The notes: generated by a model from the letters alone, not told the origin. Numbered from the stretch's first letter, positions 24,160-32,958 are shown. The stretch: DNA of 64,000 nucleotides from Terriglobia bacterium (GCA_020073145.1 JAIQFS010000017.1:1-64000); one strand, 5' to 3'. A program made the numbers and translations.

Positions 24160-25464
24160 TTACCCCACAACTTCCAGGATGAGTTCCCGCTCGTCGGGCT
24201 TTTGCGCCGAAATCCGGAAGGCATCTTCCACCATTTCGGCGGCTTCTTCCACCCGGTCTTCGCGCGTGTAATAGAGGCGGCAGAGCACCGACCCGGCGTC
24301 CACCTTCTCGCCCACCTTGACTTCCAGAATGATGCCCACGGCGGGGTCGATGGCGTCTTCTTTCTTGTCGCGGCCGGCGCCGATCATGTTGGAAGCCTGG
24401 CCGATGTCCTCGGCGTCGATCACGCTGACGTACCCGCCGCGCGGCGAGGTAACTTCGCGCATGCCCGTGGCGTTGGGCAGCAGCTCGAACTTGTCCAAGG
24501 CTTGCGGATTCCCGCCCTGCGCCGCCACCACCTGCTTGAACTTCTGGTATCCCGAGCCGTCCACCAGGCGCTGCTCGGCGATGCGCCGGGCCTCATCCAG
24601 TGACCCAGCCTTTTTGCCCAGGTAAATCATTCGCGCTGCCAGTTCGATGGAAAGCCGCGTCAGATCGGTCGGCCCCGCGTTCTGCAGAGTCTGCGACGCT
24701 TCCATCACTTCCAGCGCGTTGCCCACCGCGTAGCCCAGCGGCTGGCTCATGTCGGTGATCAAAGCCTGGACCTTCTTGTCCCTCGGGCGGCCGATGCTCC
24801 GCATCATCTCAGCCAGACGGCGCGCGTCCACCTGCTTCTTAATAAATGCGCCGTTCCCGACCTTGATGTCCAGAACCAACGCATCCACGCCCTCTGCCAG
24901 CTTCTTGGACATGATCGACGAAGCGATCAGCGGAATCGATTCCACCGTCGCGGTCACGTCGCGCAGCGAGTATAGCCTGCCATCGGCAGGCGCCAGGCGC
25001 TCCGTCTGACCAATAAAACAGAGGCCGTGCTCCGCCAGTTGGTTGCGAAATTCCTCGGCCGAGAGGTTGGTGCGAAAGCCGGGAATCGACTCCAGCTTGT
25101 CCAGTGTGCCACCCGTGTGGCCCAGCGCGCGCCCCGACATCATCGGCACCACCACACCCGCGGCCGCCGCCAGAGGCGCCACGATGAGGCTGGTCTTGTC
25201 GCCTACCCCCCCGGTCGAGTGCTTGTCCACCTTCACGCCGGGGATGCTCGAGAGGTCCACCGTGTCGCCGGTTCGCAGCATGCAATCGGTGAGCCGGCTC
25301 ACTTCGCGATCGGACATGCCCGAAAAGAACACCGCCATCAGGAATGCCGACATCTGGTAGTCGGGGATCTCGCCGCTGGTGTAACCAGCCACCAGAAATT
25401 CAATCTCTTCAGGCGCGAGTTCTTCCCCGTCGCGTTTCCGCTGGATCAAGTCAACTGTACGCAT
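24160..25464 (-). CDS. pdp: Pyrimidine-nucleoside phosphorylase
   Basis: A 434-residue enzyme splitting uridine, thymidine and deoxyuridine with phosphate. The thymidine/pyrimidine-nucleoside phosphorylase signature SGRALGHTGGTLDKLE lies at 110-125 and the phosphate-binding KHSTGGVGDKTS at 81-92. The N-terminus MRTVDLIQRKRDGEEL matches Bacillus Pdp and fixes the start at 25464. First gene of the five-gene salvage operon (pdp-nupC-punA-cdd-amidohydrolase). No clear Shine-Dalgarno site precedes it. No operator could be identified in the 266 bp upstream. Confidence 0.92.
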   Translation of the reverse strand: MRTVDLIQRKRDGEELAPEEIEFLVAGYTSGEIPDYQMSAFLMAVFFSGMSDREVSRLTDCMLRTGDTVDLSSIPGVKVDKHSTGGVGDKTSLIVAPLAAAAGVVVPMMSGRALGHTGGTLDKLESIPGFRTNLSAEEFRNQLAEHGLCFIGQTERLAPADGRLYSLRDVTATVESIPLIASSIMSKKLAEGVDALVLDIKVGNGAFIKKQVDARRLAEMMRSIGRPRDKKVQALITDMSQPLGYAVGNALEVMEASQTLQNAGPTDLTRLSIELAARMIYLGKKAGSLDEARRIAEQRLVDGSGYQKFKQVVAAQGGNPQALDKFELLPNATGMREVTSPRGGYVSVIDAEDIGQASNMIGAGRDKKEDAIDPAVGIILEVKVGEKVDAGSVLCRLYYTREDRVEEAAEMVEDAFRISAQKPDERELILEVVG

Positions 25465-25625
25465 TATAAGACACTCAGGCTAGCACCCCAAGGCACTGAA
25501 AGTAAAGGGAAAGGTTTTGAAAAAAGAGGATGGGGCCGGTTTGGGACGCCAGGAGTCCGCCGAGCGGCCTGAAAACTCCCCGTCTGCCATCCATCGCACC
25601 CTCGGAGAGGCATAAGAATTATCGA

Positions 25626-25655
25626 TTGGACGGCCCTGGGATCTGCCGATACACT
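25626..25655 (+). promoter_or_regulatory. Promoter for the receiver-like gene at 25731
   Basis: TTGGAC (25626-25631), an 18-bp spacer and TACACT (25650-25655). The start codon is 75 bases downstream with CAGGAGA in front, a conventional leader. Confidence 0.4.
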
Positions 25656-25730
25656 GAAACCAAGTCCGGTCTTTGCCGACCCTGCTTGTCAACTCTCCGC
25701 CGAGAATCTAACCTTTCAGGAGATCTGCTA

Positions 25731-26159
25731 ATGTCTCGTGTCACGTTGCTCGGCCTGCCCGAAGATCTGGGCAATCAACTCACCCGCGTCCTGCTGGAGG
25801 AATCGCATCAGGTGAGCCGGAAACTCTACGTCTCCGACCTTGGCCGCGGACCGAAACCGTGCGCCGTATTTATATCCGGTGACAACTTGGACTATCGCCG
25901 CACCCTTTCCCTACTCCGGGAGAGCCATCCCGACCTGCCCGTCGTAGTTGTCAGCCGGATTCCGGACGCCAAACAGTGGCTGGACGCCTTGGATGCCGGC
26001 GCCACCGACTACTGCGGCGCCCCGTTTGAGCGGATGCAAGTTCGCTGGATCGTCGGTTCCGCCCTGGCTGGCCCCGCGCGCGGCGCTCCGCCGTCGCGCC
26101 AGCAGTCGTCCCTCTTAAGGGCCGGCCGTATTCTGCAGAGCGCCTTGGGTTCGCACTGA
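25731..26159 (+). CDS. Receiver-like protein without phospho-acceptor
   Basis: A 142-residue protein with the alternating pattern of a response-regulator receiver, clearest at VVVVSRIPDAKQWLDALDAGATDYCGAPF, but the motif residues are missing. There is no acidic pair after the first strand (LLGLPED), the expected Asp position reads FISGDN, and the conserved Lys before PF is replaced (CGAPF). The last 30 residues are basic and unstructured, with no output domain. AGGAG precedes the ATG at 25731. It is 31 bp upstream of a small zinc-ribbon gene on the same strand. Confidence 0.68.
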   Translation: MSRVTLLGLPEDLGNQLTRVLLEESHQVSRKLYVSDLGRGPKPCAVFISGDNLDYRRTLSLLRESHPDLPVVVVSRIPDAKQWLDALDAGATDYCGAPFERMQVRWIVGSALAGPARGAPPSRQQSSLLRAGRILQSALGSH

Positions 26160-26190
26160 TGGCACGGAGACCCGTAAGGGAAACGCGCGG

Positions 26191-26349
26191 ATGGCGGCGG
26201 AATCCGTTGTGCAGGCGAAAATCTTGCGGTTTTGCCGCTTCTGCGGGCGGGAGACCACTCACGAAGTGCGCGCCGGCTACGCGGGCCCCCTGTTGATCTG
26301 CGTTCGCTGCCGGGACCGGGCGCTGCACGAAGAACTCGACCGCGATTGA
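26191..26349 (+). CDS. 52-residue zinc-ribbon protein
   Basis: A short frame ATG at 26191 to TGA at 26349, with AAGGGA about 10 bp upstream. It reads MAAESVVQAKILRFC and contains two knuckles, CRFC (residues 15-18) and CVRC (37-40), that can bind one zinc. The end is acidic (LHEELDRD). It resembles rubredoxin-like or zinc-ribbon adaptor proteins but matches no family I can name. It lies 27 bp before the Mrp gene and is likely to be co-transcribed. Coding nature is supported by the paired CxxC motifs, a ribosome-binding site and tight packing. Confidence 0.62.
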   Translation: MAAESVVQAKILRFCRFCGRETTHEVRAGYAGPLLICVRCRDRALHEELDRD

Positions 26350-26376
26350 GCCAGCTTACTGGGAACAGTTGCTACG

Positions 26377-27210
26377 ATGGTAGCAATGACCCCCAATCAA
26401 CCGGGCATGCCGCCCAAACTGCCGATCCCCGGCGTGAAGAACCTGATCGCCGTCGGCTCAGGCAAAGGCGGCGTGGGCAAGACCACGGTATCCGTCAACC
26501 TCGCGGTCGGGTTGGCGTCACTAGGCTACAAAACCGGCCTCATGGACGCCGATGTCTACGGCCCCAACGTGCCCCTCATGATGGGCATCAACCGCACCCC
26601 GATGGCCCTGGGAGAGCGCATCCAGCCGCTCGAGCAATACGGCGTCCAGCTGATGTCCATGGGCTTTCTGAACCCCGGCGACAAGCCCCTGGTGTGGCGC
26701 GGCCCCATGCTCCACAGCGTCATTCAGCAGTTCTTGCGCGGCGTCGATTGGGGCACCCTGGACTTCCTCATCATCGATCTTCCTCCCGGCACCGGCGACG
26801 TGCAGCTCTCCCTCATCCAGACCGCGCCCATCACCGGCGCCATCGTTGTCACCACGCCGTCGGATGTCTCGCTCGAAGACGCGCGCAAAGCCATCCACAT
26901 GTTTCATCAGGTGAAGGTGCCGATTCTCGGCATTGTCGAGAACATGAGCTGGCTGATCTGCCCGCACTGCAGCGAGCGCGTCGACGTCTTCAGTTATGGT
27001 GGCGGGCGCCGCACCGCCGAGCAGATGCAAGTCCATTTCCTGGCCGAATTGCCGCTCGATCCGAAGGTCCGCATCGGCGGCGACACCGGTAAGCCCATCG
27101 TCCTCCGGGCGGGCGAGGCCGAGCCGTTCCTGGAGCTGGCGCGGAACACGGTGGTTCAGGCGCAGCAGGCCGCGCAGCAGGAAGGGCCCAAGATCGAAAT
27201 CAGCGACTGA
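26377..27210 (+). CDS. Mrp/NBP35 family iron-sulfur carrier ATPase
   Basis: A 277-residue P-loop ATPase of the Mrp/ApbC family, which carries and inserts Fe-S clusters. It has the deviant Walker A GSGKGGVGKTT (27-37), MDADVYGPNVP, the DLPPGTGDVQLSL motif and the cluster-binding ICPHCSE pair. The N-terminal DUF59 domain found in many Mrp proteins is absent, so it is the short form. ATG at 26386 (fourth residue) is an alternative start. The preceding 52-residue CxxC protein could be a partner. Confidence 0.9.
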   Translation: MVAMTPNQPGMPPKLPIPGVKNLIAVGSGKGGVGKTTVSVNLAVGLASLGYKTGLMDADVYGPNVPLMMGINRTPMALGERIQPLEQYGVQLMSMGFLNPGDKPLVWRGPMLHSVIQQFLRGVDWGTLDFLIIDLPPGTGDVQLSLIQTAPITGAIVVTTPSDVSLEDARKAIHMFHQVKVPILGIVENMSWLICPHCSERVDVFSYGGGRRTAEQMQVHFLAELPLDPKVRIGGDTGKPIVLRAGEAEPFLELARNTVVQAQQAAQQEGPKIEISD

Positions 27211-27425
27211 GTCCATCGCCAAGGACGGCATCGGTGAAGTCCATCACCTACCGGCGCCAGGAACCAGCGGACGGCGAGACGACACAAGTCCCTCACGTCG
27301 ATCGCATCAGGCCGCAGCGTTTCTCAAATTTGAAGGCCCGCTCGTAGCCAAGCCGTCCCATCTGGCGAATTCAGAGGGCCGAGCAACCACCTCCAAGACG
27401 GCTCCCTGAGGTCAACCGGGTCTGC

Positions 27426-28337
27426 CTAGTTGGAATTCTTGGCCGTGTCCGCGACGAATTCAAAGTTCGCGCCGAACGCGCGCCGCGCGGTGTATCCGTG
27501 AGCATGAAGGAATTGGACCACCTCGTTGGCGCTGGAGCCCATTGCCTGCAACTGCCGGTCGACAAGTTCCACCAGCAGCGCCGGATGATACCGGTCCAGC
27601 GTTTCGTGAGCGCCTTTAAGCACCATCATCTCCGCGCCTTCCACATCGATCTTCACCGCGTCCACGCGCGAAACGCCGGCGTCCCTGACGATATCGTCCA
27701 AGGGGCGCGCGCGCACCCGGTAGGTGGCGGCCGGGGGACCGTCCTGCGAGGCATTGCTCTGCGACAAAGAGGTTTCCCCGGTGTTGGTCCGGGATGCGGC
27801 AAACAAATCGAGGGTGGCGTCCACCTCGGCGCAGGCGAAGGGCTGCACGTTGATCGTCGTCGCGCCGCTGGCCTGAATATTGCCGTGCAGCTTGGGAAGG
27901 GTATCGGGATTCGGTTCGATCGCGATGACGTGGCCGCTCGGGCCAACCACGGGCGCGGCTCTCAGCGAGTAATATCCAATGTGCGCTCCCACGTCTATGA
28001 ACGTGTCGCCCGCGGCCAAGTGCTGCTGCAAGGCCGCCCAACTAGTCGGCTCCCACGAACCGGTCTCAAGGATCTGGTGTGAGACGTAATCGGCCGGATC
28101 GAGCCACATTCGAACGTGCGGCTCCACCTGCACCCATACCGGCGCGAGGGGATACAAGGCAGGCTCGACCGCTCGCGGCAGGAATTGGCCGTGCTCCAGC
28201 GGCCAGTGCGCCAGCCATTCCCGCTGAAACGCAAAATAACTTTGGGTTCGAGCGGCAGGACCGGCGATTGTGCCTGCCACCCCAGCCACCAGCATGAGGC
28301 CTCCAGGCAAGAACGGGAGTAGGAGTCGTTTGGGCAT
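27426..28337 (-). CDS. FkbM family methyltransferase with N-terminal membrane anchor
   Basis: A 303-residue protein with a C-terminal FkbM-type SAM-dependent methyltransferase. Motif I is FIDVGAHIGYYSL, the acidic loop is IAIEPNPDT, and the family block DAVKIDVEGAEMMVLKGA is clear. FkbM-like enzymes methylate sugar or polyketide hydroxyls. The first 30 residues (KRLLLPFLPGGLMLVAGVAG) form a membrane anchor or signal, which is unusual. GGAGAAAG precedes the ATG at 28337. It is a single gene; the 215 bp on its downstream side, toward the Mrp gene, show nothing. Confidence 0.85.
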   Translation of the reverse strand: MPKRLLLPFLPGGLMLVAGVAGTIAGPAARTQSYFAFQREWLAHWPLEHGQFLPRAVEPALYPLAPVWVQVEPHVRMWLDPADYVSHQILETGSWEPTSWAALQQHLAAGDTFIDVGAHIGYYSLRAAPVVGPSGHVIAIEPNPDTLPKLHGNIQASGATTINVQPFACAEVDATLDLFAASRTNTGETSLSQSNASQDGPPAATYRVRARPLDDIVRDAGVSRVDAVKIDVEGAEMMVLKGAHETLDRYHPALLVELVDRQLQAMGSSANEVVQFLHAHGYTARRAFGANFEFVADTAKNSN

Positions 28338-28632
28338 ATCTTTCTCCAGTTCTTATTGCAGTATTGGAGGGCCCTGCTACGCAAGATCGCCTTTGTTAGG
28401 CGCTTGCTGTATACCCACCGGGCGAAGCTCGCCGATTGGCGGCTCGCTTCGCGCCTCCGAGACCTGCCTTTCGCGGCCGGGAGCCTGGCCGCGCGCGCTC
28501 TGTCTTTCTGTCACCAAATCACTATCGATATTGGGGTTTCCCATAACCATTAACAGCCATGACAGCCTCACAGCCTCGATGTTCCGATAAGAGAGCAGCG
28601 CCACACTCACTCCGAAATCGAGGCAATCAACG
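28338..28632. other. Intergenic stretch before the TonB-dependent receptor
   Basis: A 295-bp stretch between the divergent FkbM gene and the receptor gene. Short overlapping frames exist on both strands (about 28356-28553 plus and 28377-28610 minus), but none has a recognisable motif or convincing ribosome-binding site. It probably holds the two divergent promoters; I could not fix either with confidence. Confidence 0.5.
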
Positions 28633-31600
28633 GTGACTCATTGGACACGCTTACCCTTCAGGGCCCCAGCTTTGTGGTTATTGGCAGTCCCCTGCTTGCT
28701 CGGCCAGACTCATGGAGACCTCACGGGGAGTGTAGTGGACGCTACCGGCGCGGTGGTGCCTGCGGCCAGGCTGGTTCTGACCAGCACGGAGACTGGCGAG
28801 CAGCGCAATCAGTCCGCTGACCCGGAGGGCCGCTTCGCCTTTCAGCAATTGAAAATCGGCGCTTACGAACTGCGCGCAACCGCCGCGGGCTTCCGCGACA
28901 CGCTGGCCGCCGCCCAAGTGATCAGCGGCGAAACCTCGGTCCTCACCCTCGAACTCAGCGTTGGGCAAATCACCAGCGCCGTCTCCGTCACGGCTCCAGC
29001 CAACACCGTCGATTCCGCCAGCGCTCAGATCCAGTTCGCTCTGGGCGCGCAGGAGGTCGCCGTGTTGCCGGTCCTGCGTAACCCGGTCCTCTTCACGCTG
29101 ACTGCACCCGGAATCGCCCCGGTCACCAATAACAACCCCTTCCTGACCACGAGCAGCTACAACTCCAACGGCAGCCGCGGGCGCGCCAACAATGTCACCA
29201 TCGACTCCATCACCTCAACCGACGTCGTCACCTCGGGCAACGGCGGCACCCAGATGGGTCCTTTGAACTTCGAGCAGATTCAGGAAGTCCAGCTCATCAC
29301 CAATAACTTCAACGCGGAATTCGGACGCAACTCGGGCTCGCAATTGCAGTTCATCACCAAGTCCGGCACCAACGAACTGCATGGGTCGGCGTATGAATTT
29401 GTGCGCAACAGCCTGTTCAACGCCCGCGATTTCTTTGACACCACGGGCCACCCTTCAGTGACGCGCCAGAACGAGTTCGGCTTTGCCGTGGGAGGGCCCA
29501 TCCGCCGAAACAAGACGCATTTCTTCGCCACCTTCGCGGAGAACCCCATCCGCGGACTGGGCACGGCGCGGATCGCCCTGGTGCCGACCTCGGCGATGAT
29601 CCAGCAAGTGACTGACCCCACGTCGCAGAAGCTGCTTCAGCTCTACCAACTGCCCACCTCCAGTTCGGGCAGCCTGGTACAGTCCGGCCCCAACTGGCAA
29701 AACGCCTACCAGTTCTCGGCCCGCGTCGATCACCAACTATCAAGCCGCGACAGCCTGACCGGCCGATACGCGCTGTTCAATCAGGATGGCACCAACCCCA
29801 GCACCACTTTTTCGACGTCCAGCCTGGCCGGCTTCGGAGGGAACTTCGTCAATCGGCCGCAGAACTTGAACCTCACCGAGACTCATTTGCTCTCGACCTC
29901 CCTGGTGAACGAATTTCGCTTCGGCTTGGGGCGGGTTTCTCCGGTCTTTGTGTCCCAATTCGCTCCGCCGGCGCCGTTCATTCAGATCACCAGCGGCGAA
30001 GTCTCCCCGTTCGGGGAGTCGCCCCTCTACCCCCAAGGGCGCGTGGAGAACACCTTCCAGTACGGCGACAGCCTTTCCTGGGTGAAGGGCGCACACAATG
30101 TCAAAATCGGTGCCGACGCCTTCCGCTACCAGGTGAACAGCTTCAGCAACACCAATGTTCTGGGGGCGTACCGCTTCAGCAGTTGGGCCAATTTCGCCGC
30201 TGGAATTCCCCTGCTCTACTCGCAGAGTTTCGGCACTACCTATCGCGGCGACCGCGTGACGAACTCTGCATTCTACGTCCAGGACGACTGGCGCATCCGG
30301 CGCAACTTGACCGTCAACCTCGGTGTGCGAGCGGAGGCCGCCGGCGGGGTTAGCGAGGTCAACGGCCTCATTTCCAATCTCAACCTCAGCTGCACCTCGC
30401 CCATCGGCGCGGCCGGTACCGGACCCCTCGGCTGTTTCACCACCGATCAGCCTTCCAACCGATCGCACGTCAATTGGGCGCCGCGCGTGGGCTTCGCCTG
30501 GAGCCTCGGCGCCCAGGCCCATACCGTCATCCGTGCCGGTTACGGCATCGCCTACGACTTTCTGTTCCTGAACCCGATCCTCAACCAGCGGTCTTTGCCG
30601 CCGTTCACCTACTCCGGTTCGCTGAGTGGAGGCTCGTCATTTGCGGGCACCAATAGCTTTGCCAGCCTAGTGGCCGGAACCGCGGCATTCCAAGCCGGCG
30701 GCATGGCGTCGGTCGGGGTGTTCAATCCAACCGCCCTCAATTTCGGAACGCTCAACCCCGTCATCGACACCGCGCTGCGCAATCCGCGGACCCAGCAGTG
30801 GAGCTTCGGCATTGAGCGCGACCTCGGTCTCGGTATCGTGCTCAAGGCCAGCTACGTAGGATCGAAATCCGACTTTCTCCAAAGAACCCGGCCCATCAAC
30901 ATGATCGCCAATCCGCCCGCGCCCGCCACCAGCCTCGCCGATGAAACCGCCCGGCTCTCGGCGTTCAAATCCGCGGTGGCCGCCGGCAGCGGCAGCGCTC
31001 TCGCTCCCAGCGACCGCTTCGACCCCCGCTTCAACGACGTCAATCTGCTCGATAGCTCCGCCAATTCGAATTACCACTCCTTCCAGTTTCTCGGGCAGCG
31101 CTCGTTCGCCCATGGCTACTTCCTGCAGGTCGCGTATACGTTCTCCAAGTCAATCGATGATGTCTCCGACGCCCAGGGGGTGCTCATCAACGACAGCTCG
31201 AACCAACAGAACCCTCTCAACAATCGCGACAACCGCGCGGTATCAGAATTCGATATTCCGCAGCGGCTGGCCGTCACCCATGTCTGGGAACTGCCCTTCG
31301 GCAAGAACCTCCACAGCGCGTGGATGCGGCGTCTGGCTACTGGATGGGCGTTCTCGGGGATCTCCAGTTGGCGCTCCGGGTTCCCGGTCACCTTCGATGC
31401 CGGCCCGCGTCTCGGGATTCAGCCCATCGCCCTCACCGGCGTTAGCGGCGGCGTCATGCGCGTTAATGCGGCCGGGCCCTTCTCTTTTAATCCCGAGCCC
31501 GCCGGAAGCGCGGGCGCGCCGGCTGGACTGAACACCGGCACCGTCCCCTTCTCCGCCTACGCGGCCGGCCTCGGGCTTTCCCAGCCGCTGCTCGGCAACT

Positions 31601-31845
31601 ACGGCACTCTCGGACGTAATGCCCAACGGCTCAACGCCGCCCCGGATTTCGACTGGAGTGTTCTCAAGAACACCTCCATCACCGAGCATCTCAAACTCGA
31701 ACTGCGCGGCGAGTTCTACAATATCTTCAACAACGTCGTCTTCCAGAACGTCAACCAAACCATCATCAGTTCCGCTTTCGGACAATACACCTCAGTGGCG
31801 TTCAACTCCCGGAACGTGCAACTGGGCGCCAGGTTTGTGTTCTGA
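28633..31845 (+). CDS. Oar-like TonB-dependent receptor
   Basis: A 1070-residue outer-membrane protein of the large acidobacterial receptor group. Order: signal peptide (to about residue 25); carboxypeptidase-regulatory-like beta-sandwich (GDLTGSVVDATGAVVPAARL, to about 110); a plug-like region with NNVTIDSITSTDV and EFGRNSGSQLQFITKSGTNE; then a long beta-barrel ending in the terminal aromatic QLGARFVF. Such receptors probably import large nutrients such as oligosaccharides or peptides with TonB energy. The start is GTG at 28633. The ligand cannot be told from sequence, and no degradative enzymes are adjacent. Confidence 0.9.
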   Translation: MTHWTRLPFRAPALWLLAVPCLLGQTHGDLTGSVVDATGAVVPAARLVLTSTETGEQRNQSADPEGRFAFQQLKIGAYELRATAAGFRDTLAAAQVISGETSVLTLELSVGQITSAVSVTAPANTVDSASAQIQFALGAQEVAVLPVLRNPVLFTLTAPGIAPVTNNNPFLTTSSYNSNGSRGRANNVTIDSITSTDVVTSGNGGTQMGPLNFEQIQEVQLITNNFNAEFGRNSGSQLQFITKSGTNELHGSAYEFVRNSLFNARDFFDTTGHPSVTRQNEFGFAVGGPIRRNKTHFFATFAENPIRGLGTARIALVPTSAMIQQVTDPTSQKLLQLYQLPTSSSGSLVQSGPNWQNAYQFSARVDHQLSSRDSLTGRYALFNQDGTNPSTTFSTSSLAGFGGNFVNRPQNLNLTETHLLSTSLVNEFRFGLGRVSPVFVSQFAPPAPFIQITSGEVSPFGESPLYPQGRVENTFQYGDSLSWVKGAHNVKIGADAFRYQVNSFSNTNVLGAYRFSSWANFAAGIPLLYSQSFGTTYRGDRVTNSAFYVQDDWRIRRNLTVNLGVRAEAAGGVSEVNGLISNLNLSCTSPIGAAGTGPLGCFTTDQPSNRSHVNWAPRVGFAWSLGAQAHTVIRAGYGIAYDFLFLNPILNQRSLPPFTYSGSLSGGSSFAGTNSFASLVAGTAAFQAGGMASVGVFNPTALNFGTLNPVIDTALRNPRTQQWSFGIERDLGLGIVLKASYVGSKSDFLQRTRPINMIANPPAPATSLADETARLSAFKSAVAAGSGSALAPSDRFDPRFNDVNLLDSSANSNYHSFQFLGQRSFAHGYFLQVAYTFSKSIDDVSDAQGVLINDSSNQQNPLNNRDNRAVSEFDIPQRLAVTHVWELPFGKNLHSAWMRRLATGWAFSGISSWRSGFPVTFDAGPRLGIQPIALTGVSGGVMRVNAAGPFSFNPEPAGSAGAPAGLNTGTVPFSAYAAGLGLSQPLLGNYGTLGRNAQRLNAAPDFDWSVLKNTSITEHLKLELRGEFYNIFNNVVFQNVNQTIISSAFGQYTSVAFNSRNVQLGARFVF

Positions 31846-31851
31846 GCGCCG

Positions 31852-32391
31852 CTAGAGAAGCTGTTCCATCACGTTGACCAGATATTCCTGGTCGAACGGG
31901 CCGGAGCGATAGGTGCGCGCATCGAAGAACCGCCACATCTTCTTCTCCTTTTCCAGCGTGTAGAAAAGCAGTTGCTCCTCGATCAGGTCCTTGTCGAGTA
32001 AGATCTGATTGAAGGCCCGTACCGACCCCTTCATCGTGTACGGGATGCGGAAGTCTTCAGTTGACACCAGGTCCGGAGCCGTGGCAAACTCGATCTGCAG
32101 AATCCGGCCGCGGGCGTTGACCTGGATCAGGTTCACGCCTTCTTCCCGCAGTGCCTCGGCGGAAAAATCCGGCGGGTCCAGGGTCACCTCGCTCCGAGAG
32201 AGCAACCGGTTGACCGAGGCCACAAAATCCGCGCAAATCGCATGCAGTTCCGTGGCGGCCCGGCGGCGCAGAGCGGCGATTTCGCGCGAGTGGTTCTCGC
32301 GCCGTTCATCCTTCTCCGCCAGGGCGTCAATGTTCTCGGCCAGGCGCTTCAGCCGCTTATCCCGGCCTAGCATTTGGTTTAACCGTGCCAA
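31852..32391 (-). CDS. Hypothetical protein, coiled-coil N-terminus
   Basis: A 179-residue soluble protein of unknown family. Residues 1-60 are strongly charged and predicted helical (KRLKRLAENIDALAEKDERR, then REIAALRRRAATELHA), and the rest is a compact alpha/beta region ending YLVNVMEQLL. No enzymatic motif is seen. It ends 6 bp from the receptor gene stop (convergent) and lies 53 bp after the XRE regulator on the same strand, so it may be controlled with it. Confidence 0.6.
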   Translation of the reverse strand: MARLNQMLGRDKRLKRLAENIDALAEKDERRENHSREIAALRRRAATELHAICADFVASVNRLLSRSEVTLDPPDFSAEALREEGVNLIQVNARGRILQIEFATAPDLVSTEDFRIPYTMKGSVRAFNQILLDKDLIEEQLLFYTLEKEKKMWRFFDARTYRSGPFDQEYLVNVMEQLL

Positions 32392-32444
32392 CTCAAAACC
32401 CTTTCTCGTCTCAGCATACCCAACCGGAGCGGTCCCCTATCACG

Positions 32445-32681
32445 TCAGCGTACCCGCTCATCCGGTTGGATCAAGTCTCTCACGTCCAGGTGTAATCGGC
32501 GCAATACCTGATCCGCCATGGCCACCGAGAGTTGGCGTTTCCCTTTCAGAACATTGTGCAGGTGAGGCTGAGAGATTCCGGCCACTCGGGCCAACCCCCG
32601 CTCGGTGATTTCCCCGCTTTGCACCCGCTCTTGGAGGTTCCGGATCAGCCGGATTAGGAGGTGCTCGAAGTCTAATAGCAT
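32445..32681 (-). CDS. XRE-type helix-turn-helix regulator
   Basis: A 78-residue protein consisting almost only of a Cro/C1-type helix-turn-helix: ITERGLARVAGISQPHLHNV followed by LKGKRQLSVAMADQVLRRL. It lacks any sensor domain, like small prophage or antitoxin-type regulators. No good ribosome-binding site precedes the ATG at 32681. The 277-bp region upstream is AT-rich for this genome and holds an inverted repeat (32735-32753) that could be its operator, shared with the divergent Cys-cluster gene. Confidence 0.8.
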   Translation of the reverse strand: MLLDFEHLLIRLIRNLQERVQSGEITERGLARVAGISQPHLHNVLKGKRQLSVAMADQVLRRLHLDVRDLIQPDERVR

Positions 32682-32734
32682 GGCGGGTATATTTCTTCCA
32701 GGAATAGAGGAGTACCAGATCTCTTTCCACGGAA

Positions 32735-32753
32735 AAAAATCTTACCGATTTTT
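32735..32753. promoter_or_regulatory. AT-rich inverted repeat, candidate operator
   Basis: AAAAATC (32735-32741) and GATTTTT (32747-32753) form a perfect 7-bp inverted repeat with a 5-bp centre, 54 bp upstream of the XRE gene and facing the Cys-cluster gene. Such A/T-flanked palindromes are typical binding sites of XRE dimers; binding here is inferred. Confidence 0.4.
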
Positions 32754-32824
32754 GGGCCCTTTTATGTTGCAGTTCCGCCGCACCCAACCCATATAGGACA
32801 TTTACCTTACCACACTGTTCTTTC

Positions 32825-32832
32825 GTACTAGG
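32825..32832. other. CCTAGTAC box, copy 3 (GTACTAGG)
   Basis: CGTACTAGGACC at 32824-32835, 28 bp before a perfect TATAAT (32860-32865) that faces the Cys-cluster gene. If that TATAAT is used, the box would centre near -44, a common activator position. Confidence 0.3.
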
Positions 32833-32859
32833 ACCTACGGTAGGGCTGAACGGCCCAGT

Positions 32860-32865
32860 TATAAT
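32860..32865 (+). promoter_or_regulatory. TATAAT -10 element before the Cys-cluster gene
   Basis: A perfect TATAAT. No good -35 hexamer is seen 16-18 bp upstream, so activation may be needed; the GTACTAGG box lies just beyond the -35 position. Confidence 0.35.
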
Positions 32866-32958
32866 CTTGACGATTTTCTTATCCGAGATAGAGTCAATTC
32901 AGTTGTTGTGGCGACTGCCGAAATGGATTCGGTTGCCGCCAGGAGGACATTCTCTACA

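Noticed and set aside
25463-25468. Perfect TATAAT on the minus strand at the start of pdp
   Set aside because: It overlaps the start codon by two bases, so transcription from it would begin inside the gene; the N-terminus is conserved, so this is probably chance.
28356-28610. Short overlapping frames on both strands before the TonB-dependent receptor
   Set aside because: No motif, no ribosome-binding site and mutual overlap; neither can be supported as a gene.
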